In this document: positions 50,033 to 59,261 of the stretch, one piece after another
How positions within the stretch are numbered: position 1 is the stretch's first letter
Layout: every line of letters starts with the position of its first letter
NCBI GenBank assembly: GCA_900544875.1
Contig: UQWS01000007.1
Location: forward strand, 1 to 64,000
Length of the DNA stretch: 64,000 nt
Direction of reading: 5' to 3'
Source of the DNA: an uncultured Collinsella sp.
GTDB lineage: Bacteria > Actinomycetota > Coriobacteriia > Coriobacteriales > Coriobacteriaceae
The notes under the pieces: generated by a model
Databases searched by the model: none
Seen by the model: only the letters and a program-made list of their open reading frames with translations
Told to the model about the DNA's origin: nothing
Position numbers and translations under genes: made by a program

Positions 50033-52783
50033 CTAGGCGTTGCGCTTGGCCTCGAGCTTGGCCAGAGCGGCAGCTAGGCGCGCGAGGGGCACGCGGTAGG
50101 GCGAGCAGGACACATAGTCCACATCGGCCACGTTAAACAGGCCCTTGATGGACTTGGGGTCGCCGCCGTGCTCGCCGCACACGCCAAAGTGCATGCCAGG
50201 GTTGGTGGCGCGACCCTTTTCGACGGCCATGCGCACGAGCTCCAGCACCGCCGTATCGATGGTCTCGAAGGGGTTGTCCTTCAGGATCTTCTTGTGCAGG
50301 TACAGCGGGATGAACTTAGCCTCGGCGTCGTCGCGCGAGAAGCCAAAGGTCGTCTGGGTGAGGTCGTTGGTGCCAAAGCAGAAGAAATCTGCGTGATGGG
50401 CGATCTCGTCGGCGACCATGCAGGCGCGCGGCAGCTCGAGCATCGTGCCCACGGGAATGTTGAGCTCAACGCCCTCTTCAGCGGAAACCTCGGCGATTAC
50501 GCGCTCAATGACCTCGCGGGTCTGAACATGCTCGGCCGTGATGGAGACGAGCGGAACCATGATCTCGGGGCGCGGGTCGACGCCCTCCTTGATAAGGCGG
50601 GCAGCAGCCGTGGCGACGGCGCGAACCTGCATGAGAGGCAGATCGCTAAAGACGACGGACAGGCGCACGCCGCGCAAGCCCAGCATGGGGTTGGACTCGA
50701 CCATGCCGTCAATGCGACGCAGGCGGGCGCGCAGGGCAGTGAGCTCCTCCTCGGGAGCGCCGGCGGCCTCCTTCTTGGTGATGGCGACCTCGAGCTCGCG
50801 AGGATTATCCAGGAACTCATGAAGCGGCGGATCGAGCAGGCGGACGACCACATCGCGACCGGACATGGTCTTGAACATCGCCAGGAAGTCCTCGGTCTGA
50901 ACCTTGAGCAGGTCGGCCAGGGCCTGCTGCTTCACGGCCTCATCGTCGGACAGGATAAAGCTCTGGATGATGTTCTTGCGATCGCCCAGGAACATGTGCT
51001 CGGTGCGGCACAGACCGATGGCCTCGGCGCCAAACTCAAGAGCGAGCTCGGCATCCTCGGGGTTGTCGGCGTTGACGCGCACGTGGTTGGCGTGACCGTC
51101 GGTCTCGTCCAAACGGATCTCATCGGCCCAGGACAGGATGGAGTCCAGGTCGCCGGTGAGCTCTGCAGAGACCAGGTCGACCGCGCCGTCGACGACGATA
51201 CCCTGGGTGCCGTCGATGGAGATGACATCACCCTCGCGCAGCACGCGGTCGCTGCCCTCGATGTGCACGACCTTCTCGGCAGCGTCGATATGGAAGCGCT
51301 CGACACCGCAGACGCAGGGCGTACCCATGCCGCGGGCGATAACGGCGGCATGGCTCGTCTTGCCGCCATGGCTGGTCAGGATGCCCTCGGCGGCGACCAT
51401 GCCCTTCAGGTCGTCGGGGTTGGTCTCCCAGCGGACCAGAATGACCTTGTGGCCCTCGGCGGAACGCGCGACGGCGTCATCACTCGAGAACACGACCTCG
51501 CCCACGGCGGCACCAGGGCTGGCGTTAAGGCCGCTGGCCAAGGCCTCGTACTTCTTGGAGGCGTCGAACTGCGGGTGCAGGAGTTGGTCGAGCTGCGCGG
51601 GATCGATGCGGCTCACAGCCTCCTCGCGGGTGATCAGGCCCTCCTCGACCATTTCGATAGCAATGCGCAGGGCGGCAGTGGCGGTGCGCTTGCCCACGCG
51701 GGTCTGGAGCATCCAGAGCTTGCCCTGCTCGATGGTGAACTCGATATCGCACATATCGCGGTAATGATCCTCGAGCGTCAGGAACACGCGCTCGAGCTCC
51801 TCGCCTGCGGACTCGAGGCCCGAGGTGGTCTTGAGGTCGGCGATGGGCTCGGTGTTTCGGATGCCGGCGACGACGTCCTCGCCCTGGGCATTCACCAAAA
51901 AGTCGCCATAGAACTCCTTGGTGCCGTCGGCCGGGTTGCGCGTAAAGGCGACGCCGGTCGCAGAGGTCTCGCCCTTGTTGCCAAAGGCCATGGCCTGGAC
52001 GTTGACGGCGGTGCCGAGCTCGTCGGAAATGCCGTGCTGCTTGCGGTAGATGCAGGCGCGCTCGTTCATCCAGCTGCCAAAGACGGCCTGGATGGCAAGG
52101 CGCAGCTGGAGCTCCGGATCGTGCGGGAAGACGGGCTTACCGTCGGCGACCTCGAGCTCGGGATACAGGGTCGCCTCGACGTTATCGGAGAAAATACCCT
52201 TGAACGTCTCGACAAGCTCCTGCAGGTCCTCGGCCGAAAGCTCGGAATCGACGCGAACGCCGGCGACCAGGCGGGCCTGGGTCAGGGCATTCTCGAACAA
52301 GTCGGCATCGACACCCATGACGACGTTGGAGAACATCTGGATAAAGCGGCGGTAGCTATCCCAGGCAAAGCGCGGGTTTTGCGTCTGGGCGATAAGGCCC
52401 TGGACGGAATCGTCGTTGAGGCCCAGGTTGAGAACCGTGTCCATCATGCCGGGCATGGAGAACGGAGCGCCCGAGCGGACCGACACGAGCAGCGGATCGG
52501 AGGCATCGCCGAGCTTCTTGCCGCAGCGGGCCTCGAGGTCGACCTCGGCGGCAACGATCTCGTCGAGCGCGCCCTCCGGCCACACGTTGCCGGCGCCGGA
52601 GTACTCAACGCAAGTCTGGCAGGTAATGGTAAAGCCACCGGGAACCGGCAGGCCGATACGGCTCATCTCGGCAAGGTTAGCGCCCTTGCCACCAAGCACG
52701 AAGTTCATGGACTTGTCGCCCTCGGTGACACAGGTGCCCTGGGCGTCGGTTCCAAAACGGTAAACCCTCTTGCAATCGCTCAC
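50033..52783 (-). CDS. ppdK: Pyruvate, phosphate dikinase
   Basis: Interconverts pyruvate, ATP and Pi with PEP, AMP and PPi; in anaerobes it often works with the glycolytic flux. The ATP-grasp domain begins at FVLGGKGANLAEMSRIGLPV (about 28-47). The phosphohistidine site is GGKTSHAAVIARGMGTPC (about 475), and the C-terminal PEP-binding barrel has PHYXX-type residues with the conserved CGEHGGDP. The 916 residues include the swivelling domains. The start is GTG with GAAGGGG ahead. Its regulator gene ppsR ends 348 nt upstream in the same orientation. Confidence 0.97.
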   Translation of the reverse strand: MSDCKRVYRFGTDAQGTCVTEGDKSMNFVLGGKGANLAEMSRIGLPVPGGFTITCQTCVEYSGAGNVWPEGALDEIVAAEVDLEARCGKKLGDASDPLLVSVRSGAPFSMPGMMDTVLNLGLNDDSVQGLIAQTQNPRFAWDSYRRFIQMFSNVVMGVDADLFENALTQARLVAGVRVDSELSAEDLQELVETFKGIFSDNVEATLYPELEVADGKPVFPHDPELQLRLAIQAVFGSWMNERACIYRKQHGISDELGTAVNVQAMAFGNKGETSATGVAFTRNPADGTKEFYGDFLVNAQGEDVVAGIRNTEPIADLKTTSGLESAGEELERVFLTLEDHYRDMCDIEFTIEQGKLWMLQTRVGKRTATAALRIAIEMVEEGLITREEAVSRIDPAQLDQLLHPQFDASKKYEALASGLNASPGAAVGEVVFSSDDAVARSAEGHKVILVRWETNPDDLKGMVAAEGILTSHGGKTSHAAVIARGMGTPCVCGVERFHIDAAEKVVHIEGSDRVLREGDVISIDGTQGIVVDGAVDLVSAELTGDLDSILSWADEIRLDETDGHANHVRVNADNPEDAELALEFGAEAIGLCRTEHMFLGDRKNIIQSFILSDDEAVKQQALADLLKVQTEDFLAMFKTMSGRDVVVRLLDPPLHEFLDNPRELEVAITKKEAAGAPEEELTALRARLRRIDGMVESNPMLGLRGVRLSVVFSDLPLMQVRAVATAAARLIKEGVDPRPEIMVPLVSITAEHVQTREVIERVIAEVSAEEGVELNIPVGTMLELPRACMVADEIAHHADFFCFGTNDLTQTTFGFSRDDAEAKFIPLYLHKKILKDNPFETIDTAVLELVRMAVEKGRATNPGMHFGVCGEHGGDPKSIKGLFNVADVDYVSCSPYRVPLARLAAALAKLEAKRNA

Positions 52784-52858
52784 GATACTTCCCCTTCCAT
52801 GCGCTTACGCGCACGACCGTGGTAACGAATCGACCCGCCGGATGCAGGCCGTGAGGGA

Positions 52859-52864
52859 ACTATA
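52859..52864 (-). promoter_or_regulatory. Possible -10 of ppdK
   Basis: TATAGT on the minus strand about 75 nt ahead of the start, with no convincing -35. That fits an activator-dependent promoter. Confidence 0.4.
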
Positions 52865-52905
52865 CGGCGGGTTTTGGGCAGGCTTGAGCAGAGGGTGCGC
52901 GGTTT

Positions 52906-52943
52906 GGTAAACGTGCTAAAACAGGCGGTAAACGGTAGGTAAA
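52906..52943 (-). promoter_or_regulatory. Phased TTTACC repeats upstream of ppdK
   Basis: On the minus strand TTTACC occurs three times (52943-52938, 52932-52927, 52911-52906), at spacings of 11 and 21 bp, about one and two helical turns, ahead of the possible -10. A TATCTT-ATG-AAGATA inverted repeat (52950-52964) lies just upstream. The rest of the 52784-53131 spacer holds a double palindrome and no gene. Confidence 0.45.
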
Positions 52944-53041
52944 GTTGGTTATCTTATGAAGATACCACTACAAGAAGAATGCAGGTCAGATGCGATATTT
53001 TTGCTAAATCGCTTTATCAATTCAGGCTATTTAGCCACTCC

Positions 53042-53121
53042 GATGATTTTTCTGGGACGGGGATTAAAAAAATCATTGAGTACCTAATGATTTTTTTAAT
53101 CCCCGTCCCAGAAAAATCATC
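53042..53121. repeat. Double REP-like palindrome between ppsR and ppdK
   Basis: 53042-53077 is the exact reverse complement of 53086-53121 (36 bp arms, 8-nt centre). Each arm is itself a hairpin: ATGATTTTT pairs with AAAAATCAT around a loop containing CTGGGACGGGG. Two opposed small palindromes form the layout of a bacterial interspersed mosaic element. It begins 10 nt after the ppsR stop and may also serve as its terminator. Confidence 0.85.
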
Positions 53122-53131
53122 ACAGAAAGGA

Positions 53132-54007
53132 CTACTGCTGTTGAGCGCGGCGGGCGGCACGGCGGGCTCTTGCCTCTTGAATCTCTTCGAGGTGAGCAAT
53201 GATCTCGGCAGCGCTTTCCTCGATGGCTTTGCCGTCGGTACGCACTACAAAGCAGCCCAGGCGTTTCATGAGCGCGCGGGCTTCCGCAAGCTCACTACGC
53301 ACGCTCTCGGGCTCGGCATAGGAGCCTGCGACGGCGCGGGCGTAGTCGTCGCCCAAGCGGCTATCGCGAATCTCGGAAATCACATCGACGGTCGAAATCA
53401 AGCCGAACAGGCGCATCGGGTCAACCTCGTAAATCGACTTGGGCGGCTCCATGCCATGCGCCAGTGGGACATTGGCGACCTTGTAGCCCTGATAGGCTAA
53501 ATACATCGACAGCGGCGTCTTGGATGTACGCGACACACCCAGCAGCACGATATCGGCACCCGACAGATCGTCGCAACCACGACCGTCATCGTGCTCAACG
53601 AAATACTCCATGGCCTCGATACGATGGAAATAGCGGTCATCGGTCTTGTGAATCACGCCCGCAACGCACTTGGGCGGCACACCGATGAGCGACGACAGCA
53701 CGGCAAGCGTCGGGCCGATCAGGTCGACCGAACGGATATGCAGCATACCCAGGTAATCGAGCACGCGGGCGCGAAGCGCCGGATCGACAATGGTATGGAA
53801 CACGGCGACATCGCGATGGTCGGCATCGACGCGCGGCCCCACAAATGACTTGACCTGCTCCACCGAGGTCACCTTGGGCAGGCGCAAGAGACGAAAAGCC
53901 CCTTCATCAAATTGCCCGGACGCCGCAAGCACCACCTCACAAGCGGTATCGCCGAGCGAATCGGAGATAACGATAACGGTGGGACGAGCGGTGACCGGGC
54001 AATCCAT
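53132..54007 (-). CDS. ppsR: Pyruvate, phosphate dikinase regulatory protein
   Basis: DUF299 bifunctional ADP-dependent kinase and Pi-dependent phosphorylase that switches PPDK off and on through a threonine near its catalytic His. The 291 residues begin VIVISDSLGDTACEVV and have the P-loop-like GVSRTSKTPLSMYLA (about 155-169). The ATG has AAAAGGAG ahead. Proximity to ppdK supports PPDK rather than PEP synthase as its partner. Confidence 0.92.
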   Translation of the reverse strand: MDCPVTARPTVIVISDSLGDTACEVVLAASGQFDEGAFRLLRLPKVTSVEQVKSFVGPRVDADHRDVAVFHTIVDPALRARVLDYLGMLHIRSVDLIGPTLAVLSSLIGVPPKCVAGVIHKTDDRYFHRIEAMEYFVEHDDGRGCDDLSGADIVLLGVSRTSKTPLSMYLAYQGYKVANVPLAHGMEPPKSIYEVDPMRLFGLISTVDVISEIRDSRLGDDYARAVAGSYAEPESVRSELAEARALMKRLGCFVVRTDGKAIEESAAEIIAHLEEIQEARARRAARRAQQQ

Positions 54008-54041
54008 GCGGGGCTCCTTTTGCGCTTATGCGCAGGCTGGC

Positions 54042-56138
54042 TTACTTTTTGCGGGCAAGCTCACCGATGTTGGCGATGCCGGAGAAAACGGCCTCGAAGC
54101 GGTTGAGCAGCTTAAGGCGATTATCGCGAAGCTGCTCGTCCTTGTCCATGACCATGACCTCGTCGAAGAAGCGGTCGATGGGGGCACGCAGGGCGGCGAG
54201 GGCAGCAAATGCGGCCGGGTAGTCCTCGGCAGCAAGGGCGGCATCGACAGCGGTCTGAGCAGCCTCGGAGGCGTCGGCGAGCGCGAGTTCGGCCTCGCCC
54301 ATCAGGGCGCGGTCGTACTCCGCACCCAGCTCGGGCTTCGAGATATGCGCGGCACGGGCATAGGCGGTAGCCAGGTTGTCGAACGTCTCAGCGTCATTCT
54401 TGCGGGCCTCGTCGAGGGCAGCGCAGCGGGCAAAGAAGACGGACGGGGCGATGATATGCACCGCAGAGACGGCGGCGACGGTATCGGCCGGAATCTTCTC
54501 GTCGCGGGCCATGCTCACCAGGCGGCCGTGGAAGAAGTCGCGGACCTGCTGGGCGACCTCGGCGGCGTCGAACTCAATGCCCTGCTCGCTATAGAGCTCA
54601 AGGGCAAAGTCAATCAGCGACGTGGGGTCGATCGGCAGACGGTCGCGCAGGATGTTGATGATGCCGATAGCGGCACGACGCAGCGCGTACGGGTCGGAAG
54701 AGCCGGTCGGGGGCTCGCCGATGGCAAAGATACCGGCGATGGTATCGAGCTTGTCGGCGCAGGCCACGATGCAGCCGGCGGTACCCTCGGGCAGCTCGTC
54801 GCCGGCAAAGCGGGGACGATAGTGGTCGCGAATGGCGTGGGCGACTTCGTCGTTCTCCCCCATCGCGGTCGCGTAGTAACCACCCATCACGCCCTGTTGG
54901 CTCGTGAACTCGACGACGGCGTTGGACACCAGGTCGGCCTTGCACAGGTGAGCGGCGCGAGCGGCGTCGGCGGCCAGGTGGGCGCCCAGATGGGCCTCGC
55001 GGGCGATGGCGAGCGCGAGCTGCTCAACACGCTCGGACTTGGCGAGCACGCTGCCGAGCTTCTCCTGGAAGGCGACCTTGGCCAGACGCTCGCGGAACTC
55101 GTCGAGGGAGATCTTCAGGTCCTCCTCGTAGAAGAACTTGGCGTCGTCCAGGCGGGCGCGCACGACGCGCTCGTTGCCGTCGATCACACGCTCGGCGTTC
55201 TCGGGCTTGCTGTTGGAAACGACCACGAACTCACGCGTGAGCTTGCCCTCGCCGTCATAGATCGGGAAGTAGCGCTGGTTGGTGAGCATGGACTCGCAGA
55301 TAATCTCGTGCGGGACCTTGAGGAACTCCTCGTCGAAGGTACCGACGAGCACCGTCGGCCACTCGCAGAGGTTGATGACCTCCTCAAAGACCTTCTTGGG
55401 CGTATCAACATGGCAGCCGGGGCGAACAGCCTCGACCTCGGCGATGCCGGCAAGGATGGCCTCACGACGACGCTCGGCAGAAAGCACGCCGGCGTCCTCG
55501 AGCACCTGCTCGTAGACGGCGGGGCTGGCGACAACATGGTCGCCGGCGCCCAAGACGCGATGACCGCGCGTGGTGTTGCCGCTCGTCACGTCAGCAAAGG
55601 TGACGGGCACGACGTCCTCGCCCAAAAGGCAGCAGATCCAGCGGACCGGACGCACGAACGTCGCGTGCTCGTGGCCCCAGCGCTGGGAGCGGTAGTTGGG
55701 CCACTGCAGGCCGGCGATGGTCTTCTCGCACAGGGCCGTCAGGATCGGAGTAGCCGGAGCGGAAGGAATGTTCTTCTCGGCAAAGACGTACTCACGACCG
55801 TCGGTGTCCTCGCGACGGACCAGATCCTCGGCAGCCACACCGAACTTACGGGCGAAGCCCTGGGCGGCCTTGGTGGTGTTACCGTCCGCGTCGAAGGCAA
55901 TGTTGGCCGCGGGGCCACGCTTGACCTCGTGAACCTCATCGGTCGCGGTGGCGACGTCGGCCACGAGTGCAGCCAAACGACGCGGACTCGAGATCACGCG
56001 GACCTCGCCGTGGGCCAGACCGGCCTCGTCGAGACCCTTGGCGATCATGGTGCCAAGCTGCTTGACGGCATTGTTCAGCGGTGCGGAGGGCATTTCCTCC
56101 GTACCGATCTCAAACAGGAAATCCTTAGCGTCTGCCAT
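54042..56138 (-). CDS. glyS: Glycyl-tRNA synthetase beta subunit
   Basis: tRNA-binding subunit of the alpha2-beta2 glycyl-tRNA synthetase. The 698 residues begin DFLFEIGTEEMPS and contain an HD-type region and the C-terminal anticodon-binding domain. It follows glyQ by 3 nt. Confidence 0.97.
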   Translation of the reverse strand: MADAKDFLFEIGTEEMPSAPLNNAVKQLGTMIAKGLDEAGLAHGEVRVISSPRRLAALVADVATATDEVHEVKRGPAANIAFDADGNTTKAAQGFARKFGVAAEDLVRREDTDGREYVFAEKNIPSAPATPILTALCEKTIAGLQWPNYRSQRWGHEHATFVRPVRWICCLLGEDVVPVTFADVTSGNTTRGHRVLGAGDHVVASPAVYEQVLEDAGVLSAERRREAILAGIAEVEAVRPGCHVDTPKKVFEEVINLCEWPTVLVGTFDEEFLKVPHEIICESMLTNQRYFPIYDGEGKLTREFVVVSNSKPENAERVIDGNERVVRARLDDAKFFYEEDLKISLDEFRERLAKVAFQEKLGSVLAKSERVEQLALAIAREAHLGAHLAADAARAAHLCKADLVSNAVVEFTSQQGVMGGYYATAMGENDEVAHAIRDHYRPRFAGDELPEGTAGCIVACADKLDTIAGIFAIGEPPTGSSDPYALRRAAIGIINILRDRLPIDPTSLIDFALELYSEQGIEFDAAEVAQQVRDFFHGRLVSMARDEKIPADTVAAVSAVHIIAPSVFFARCAALDEARKNDAETFDNLATAYARAAHISKPELGAEYDRALMGEAELALADASEAAQTAVDAALAAEDYPAAFAALAALRAPIDRFFDEVMVMDKDEQLRDNRLKLLNRFEAVFSGIANIGELARKK

Positions 56139-56141
56139 GGC

Positions 56142-57053
56142 TTACGCCACCTCGCCTTCCTGGTTGGCATTCTCGTTGACTCCGGCGACCTCGGCCATAT
56201 AGGCCTCGCAGCACGCCTTGGCGACGGCGCGGACACGCAGGATGTAGTTGGCACGCTCGACCGCAGACAGAGCGCCGCGGGCATCGAGCAGATTGAAAGC
56301 GTGGCTGCACTTCATGACGCAGTCGTATGCGGGCAACGGCAGCTTGCGCTCCAGGCAGGAATGGCACTCGGCCTCGTAGTCGTCAAACTTCTGACGCATC
56401 ATCTCGACGTTGGCGACCTCAAAGTTATAGGCACTGAATTCGCGCTCGTTCTCGAGGAACACGTCGCCGTAGGTCATGGGCGTGCCATCGGGCAGGTAGC
56501 TCCACACCAGATCGTAGACCGAGTTGACGCCCTGGGCGTACATGGCGATACGCTCCAGGCCATAGGTAATCTCGACGGGCACGGGGTCGACCTCGATACC
56601 GCCCACCTGCTGGAAGTACGTAAACTGCGTGACCTCCATGCCGTTGAGCCAGACCTCCCAGCCAAGGCCCCAGGCGCCCAGGGTCGGGCTCTCCCAGTCG
56701 TCCTCGACAAAGCGGACGTCATGGTCGTTGGGGTCCAGGCCAATGGCGGCCAGCGAACCCAGGTAGAGCTCCTGGGCGTTGACCGGCGACGGCTTGATGA
56801 GCACCTGGAACTGATAGTAGTGCTGCATGCGGTTAGGGTTCTCGCCGTAGCGGCCGTCGGCGGGACGGCGGCAAGGCTGCGCATAGCAGGTGCGCCACTC
56901 GGCGGGACCGAGCGAGCGCAGCGTGGTCGCGGTATGGAAGGTACCGGCACCGACCTCGGAGTCATAGGGCTGCATAATGACGCAGCCCTGCTCGCCCCAG
57001 TACTGCTGGAGGCGCAGGATGATGTCTTGGAAGGAAAGCGATGAAGCGTTCAT
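56142..57053 (-). CDS. glyQ: Glycyl-tRNA synthetase alpha subunit
   Basis: Catalytic class II subunit, 303 residues (QDIILRLQQYWGEQGC, GAGTFHTATTLRSLGP, GWEVWLNGMEVTQFTYFQQ). The leader is too short for a T-box. First gene of glyQ-glyS-ppsR. Confidence 0.97.
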   Translation of the reverse strand: MNASSLSFQDIILRLQQYWGEQGCVIMQPYDSEVGAGTFHTATTLRSLGPAEWRTCYAQPCRRPADGRYGENPNRMQHYYQFQVLIKPSPVNAQELYLGSLAAIGLDPNDHDVRFVEDDWESPTLGAWGLGWEVWLNGMEVTQFTYFQQVGGIEVDPVPVEITYGLERIAMYAQGVNSVYDLVWSYLPDGTPMTYGDVFLENEREFSAYNFEVANVEMMRQKFDDYEAECHSCLERKLPLPAYDCVMKCSHAFNLLDARGALSAVERANYILRVRAVAKACCEAYMAEVAGVNENANQEGEVA

Positions 57054-57099
57054 GCCTCTAATATCCCCTCGTCGAAACGATTACACGGTTAGGTACTGT

Positions 57100-57105
57100 A
57101 CTATA
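57100..57105 (-). promoter_or_regulatory. Possible -10 of glyQ-glyS-ppsR
   Basis: TATAGT on the minus strand about 47 nt ahead of glyQ, in the only spacer before the operon. Confidence 0.4.
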
Positions 57106-57112
57106 GCGGTTT

Positions 57113-57676
57113 TTAGTCGATAGCGCCGATGCGGTTGAGCGGCCAGTAGCGCACAAGCGCCACAGCGATCAAATCAGAGCGATCGACGGGACCAAAGTAG
57201 CGCGAGTCGGCAGAGTTTTCGCGGTTGTCGCCCATCACCCACACGCACCCGTCGGGAACGGTGTAGGGATAACTCACCTGGGCGCCAGGCGCTTGGACCG
57301 AAAGCGGCCAGCTCATGCCCGTCGTATAGTCCTCGTCGAGCGCCTGGCCGTCAACGACGACCTTGCCGTCCTGAAGGTCGACCGTCTGGCCGGCCGTGGC
57401 GATGACGCGCTTTACCAGCACGTCATGCTCGGATGTGGCATCGGGGTTGTGAAACACCACGATATCGCCCTGTTTGACGGGCTGTCCGAGTTCGAGCGTC
57501 ACCTTCTGCGCCAGAATCTGATCGCCGATCTCGATCGTGTCCTCCATGGAACCGGTGGGCACTACAAAGGGCTCGACCACAAACGAGCGAATCAAGAAGG
57601 TGGCGACCAGTGCGATCGCGATGACCGCGATCCACTCAAAAGCGCCCCTCAACGCGGAATGTTGCGTAGGAACCAT
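57113..57676 (-). CDS. lepB: Signal peptidase I
   Basis: Membrane serine protease that cleaves export signals. It has one N-terminal membrane helix (about 12-30), catalytic Ser in PTGSMEDTIEIGD (about 40), catalytic Lys in LVKRVIATAG and the box MGDNRENSADSRYFGPV. The ATG at 57676 is preceded by GAGGAG; a GTG 6 nt earlier overlaps the trmD stop. Last gene of rpsP-khpA-rimM-trmD-lepB. Confidence 0.95.
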   Translation of the reverse strand: MVPTQHSALRGAFEWIAVIAIALVATFLIRSFVVEPFVVPTGSMEDTIEIGDQILAQKVTLELGQPVKQGDIVVFHNPDATSEHDVLVKRVIATAGQTVDLQDGKVVVDGQALDEDYTTGMSWPLSVQAPGAQVSYPYTVPDGCVWVMGDNRENSADSRYFGPVDRSDLIAVALVRYWPLNRIGAID

Positions 57677-57678
57677 AC

Positions 57679-58437
57679 TCACTCCTCGCTCTGCGAATAC
57701 GAAGCGTCAAGGATCACCTGCGCGTAAGCGCGCTCCTCGGGCGTGAGCCGCGCCGTCTCGATCAAGTCCGGACGCCAGCGGCAGGTGCGCTCGATGGCGT
57801 TCTTGCGACGCCAGGCATCGACCTTGGCGTGATCGCCGCTCACAAGCACCGGAGGCACGCCCTCGCCGTTGAACTCGGCGGGACGGGTGTACTGCGCGTA
57901 CTCGAGCAGGCCTCCGTCCTCGGCGGTCGAGAACGACTCGTCGACGTTGCTCATCTCATCACCAAGGGCGCCGGGAATGAGGCGCACGACGGCATCGGCA
58001 ACGACCATAGCGGGAAGTTCGCCGCCCGTAAGCACGTAGTCGCCGATCGACAGACGCTCATCGGCATACGCATACGCGCGCTCGTCGACGCCCTCGTAGC
58101 GGCTGCACACAAACAGCAGGCGCTCACTTTTGAGCAGGCGCTCGGCCACATGCTGCGTAAAGGGCTCGCCACAGGGGGTGAAGAACACAACCGTGGGCTT
58201 GGGACCCTCTGCGCCAATGGCCTCGATGGCCTCTGCGATAGGCTCGACCTTCATGAGCATGCCCTGCCCGCCGCCGTACGGCTCGTCATCGACGGTACGA
58301 TGACGGTCGTGCGTCCAGTCGCGCAGGTTATACGCCTTAAAATCAAAAAGGCCGGCCTTACGGGCGCGGCCCAAAATCGATGTGGACATGACGGGCTCAA
58401 ACATCTCGGGAAAGACCGAAAGGGTCTCAATCAGCAT
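57679..58437 (-). CDS. trmD: tRNA (guanine-N1)-methyltransferase TrmD
   Basis: Makes m1G37 to prevent frameshifts. The trefoil-knot SAM site is in GDYVLTGGELPAMVVADAVVR. 252 residues, with GGGAGG ahead of the ATG. Confidence 0.97.
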   Translation of the reverse strand: MLIETLSVFPEMFEPVMSTSILGRARKAGLFDFKAYNLRDWTHDRHRTVDDEPYGGGQGMLMKVEPIAEAIEAIGAEGPKPTVVFFTPCGEPFTQHVAERLLKSERLLFVCSRYEGVDERAYAYADERLSIGDYVLTGGELPAMVVADAVVRLIPGALGDEMSNVDESFSTAEDGGLLEYAQYTRPAEFNGEGVPPVLVSGDHAKVDAWRRKNAIERTCRWRPDLIETARLTPEERAYAQVILDASYSQSEE

Positions 58438-58447
58438 GTTGTCCTCC

Positions 58448-58969
58448 CTACTTGTCCATATCGATCAGGCCGTCCATAACGTGGACGGAAATTGTTCCTG
58501 TGTCGGGAAGATCGAGCACAACCTGCTCGATCACGGGAATCAGTACCTCGCCGTACCGATCGCCCTCGACAACCCAAACATCGTTGGCGGGCGTCGACAT
58601 GATCTCGACAATCGTGCCGAGCGAACCGAAGCGCTCGTCGACCACCTCGCGGCCCATCAGGTCGGTATAGGCGGCGTCGAGCGAATCGAGCTCAAAGTCG
58701 TCACGATTTGCCAGCACATAGCATCCCGTGATGCCCTCGGCGGCCGTCAAGTCGTCAATACCCTCAAACGAGACCAGATCGCCATCGCCCGTATCGGTGA
58801 CGGACACGACCGTGCAAAAGCGGTCGCGCTTGAGCGCCGGCGGCGTCAGGGCGACGCGCATACCCGGCTCTAATACAGAAGGAAGCCCCCGCAGCGGCTG
58901 CGCGAGGACCTCCCCCTTCCTTCCGTGCGGCTTGACCACACGGGCGATGTTTTTGTACTGGGACCTCAA
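58448..58969 (-). CDS. rimM: Ribosome maturation factor RimM
   Basis: Assembly factor for the 30S head that binds S19. N-terminal IARVVKPHGRKGEVLAQPL and PRC-barrel C-terminus (GREVVDERFGSLGTI) are present. The start is taken as TTG at 58969, just after khpA. The Shine-Dalgarno is poor (AGGA 2 nt ahead), so the exact start is uncertain. Confidence 0.92.
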   Translation of the reverse strand: MRSQYKNIARVVKPHGRKGEVLAQPLRGLPSVLEPGMRVALTPPALKRDRFCTVVSVTDTGDGDLVSFEGIDDLTAAEGITGCYVLANRDDFELDSLDAAYTDLMGREVVDERFGSLGTIVEIMSTPANDVWVVEGDRYGEVLIPVIEQVVLDLPDTGTISVHVMDGLIDMDK

Positions 58970-58973
58970 GGTC

Positions 58974-59258
58974 CTAGCCCAGAACCTCTACCTCGACAGC
59001 AGTGTCGAGGCGAGCGGCCAGTGCACGGGCGAGCGTGCGAATGGCCTTGATGGTACGGCCACGACGGCCGATGACCTTAGCGACGTCATCCTCGGCGACC
59101 GAAACCTCGATCGTAGAGGCGTCGTCACCATCGATGACCTCAAGGCTCACGGAATCCGGGTCGTCGACGATCTGAACAACGAGATATTCGACGAGATCGG
59201 CGATGCGATCTGAGAGCATTGCCTCACCCTCGAGCTGTGCAGCGTCAACCTCAGGCAC
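58974..59258 (-). CDS. khpA: KH-domain RNA-binding protein KhpA
   Basis: Small KH protein that works with KhpB in RNA regulation of Gram-positives. The GXXG loop is VIGRRGRTIKAIRTL (about 62-76). The 94 residues have a 20-residue N-terminal extension. The start is GTG with GAGGAG ahead, immediately after rpsP. Confidence 0.92.
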   Translation of the reverse strand: MPEVDAAQLEGEAMLSDRIADLVEYLVVQIVDDPDSVSLEVIDGDDASTIEVSVAEDDVAKVIGRRGRTIKAIRTLARALAARLDTAVEVEVLG

Positions 59259-59261
59259 GAT

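Noticed and set aside
50168..52825. 885-residue plus-strand open frame opposite ppdK
   Set aside because: Shadow of ppdK; no domain or start signal.
53790..57044. 1084-residue plus-strand open frame across ppsR, glyS and glyQ
   Set aside because: Antisense artefact of GC-rich codon use; the three minus-strand genes are clear.
57054..57112. T-box leader ahead of glyQ
   Set aside because: The spacer is under 60 nt, too short, and has no T-box sequence; proS likewise abuts ispG.
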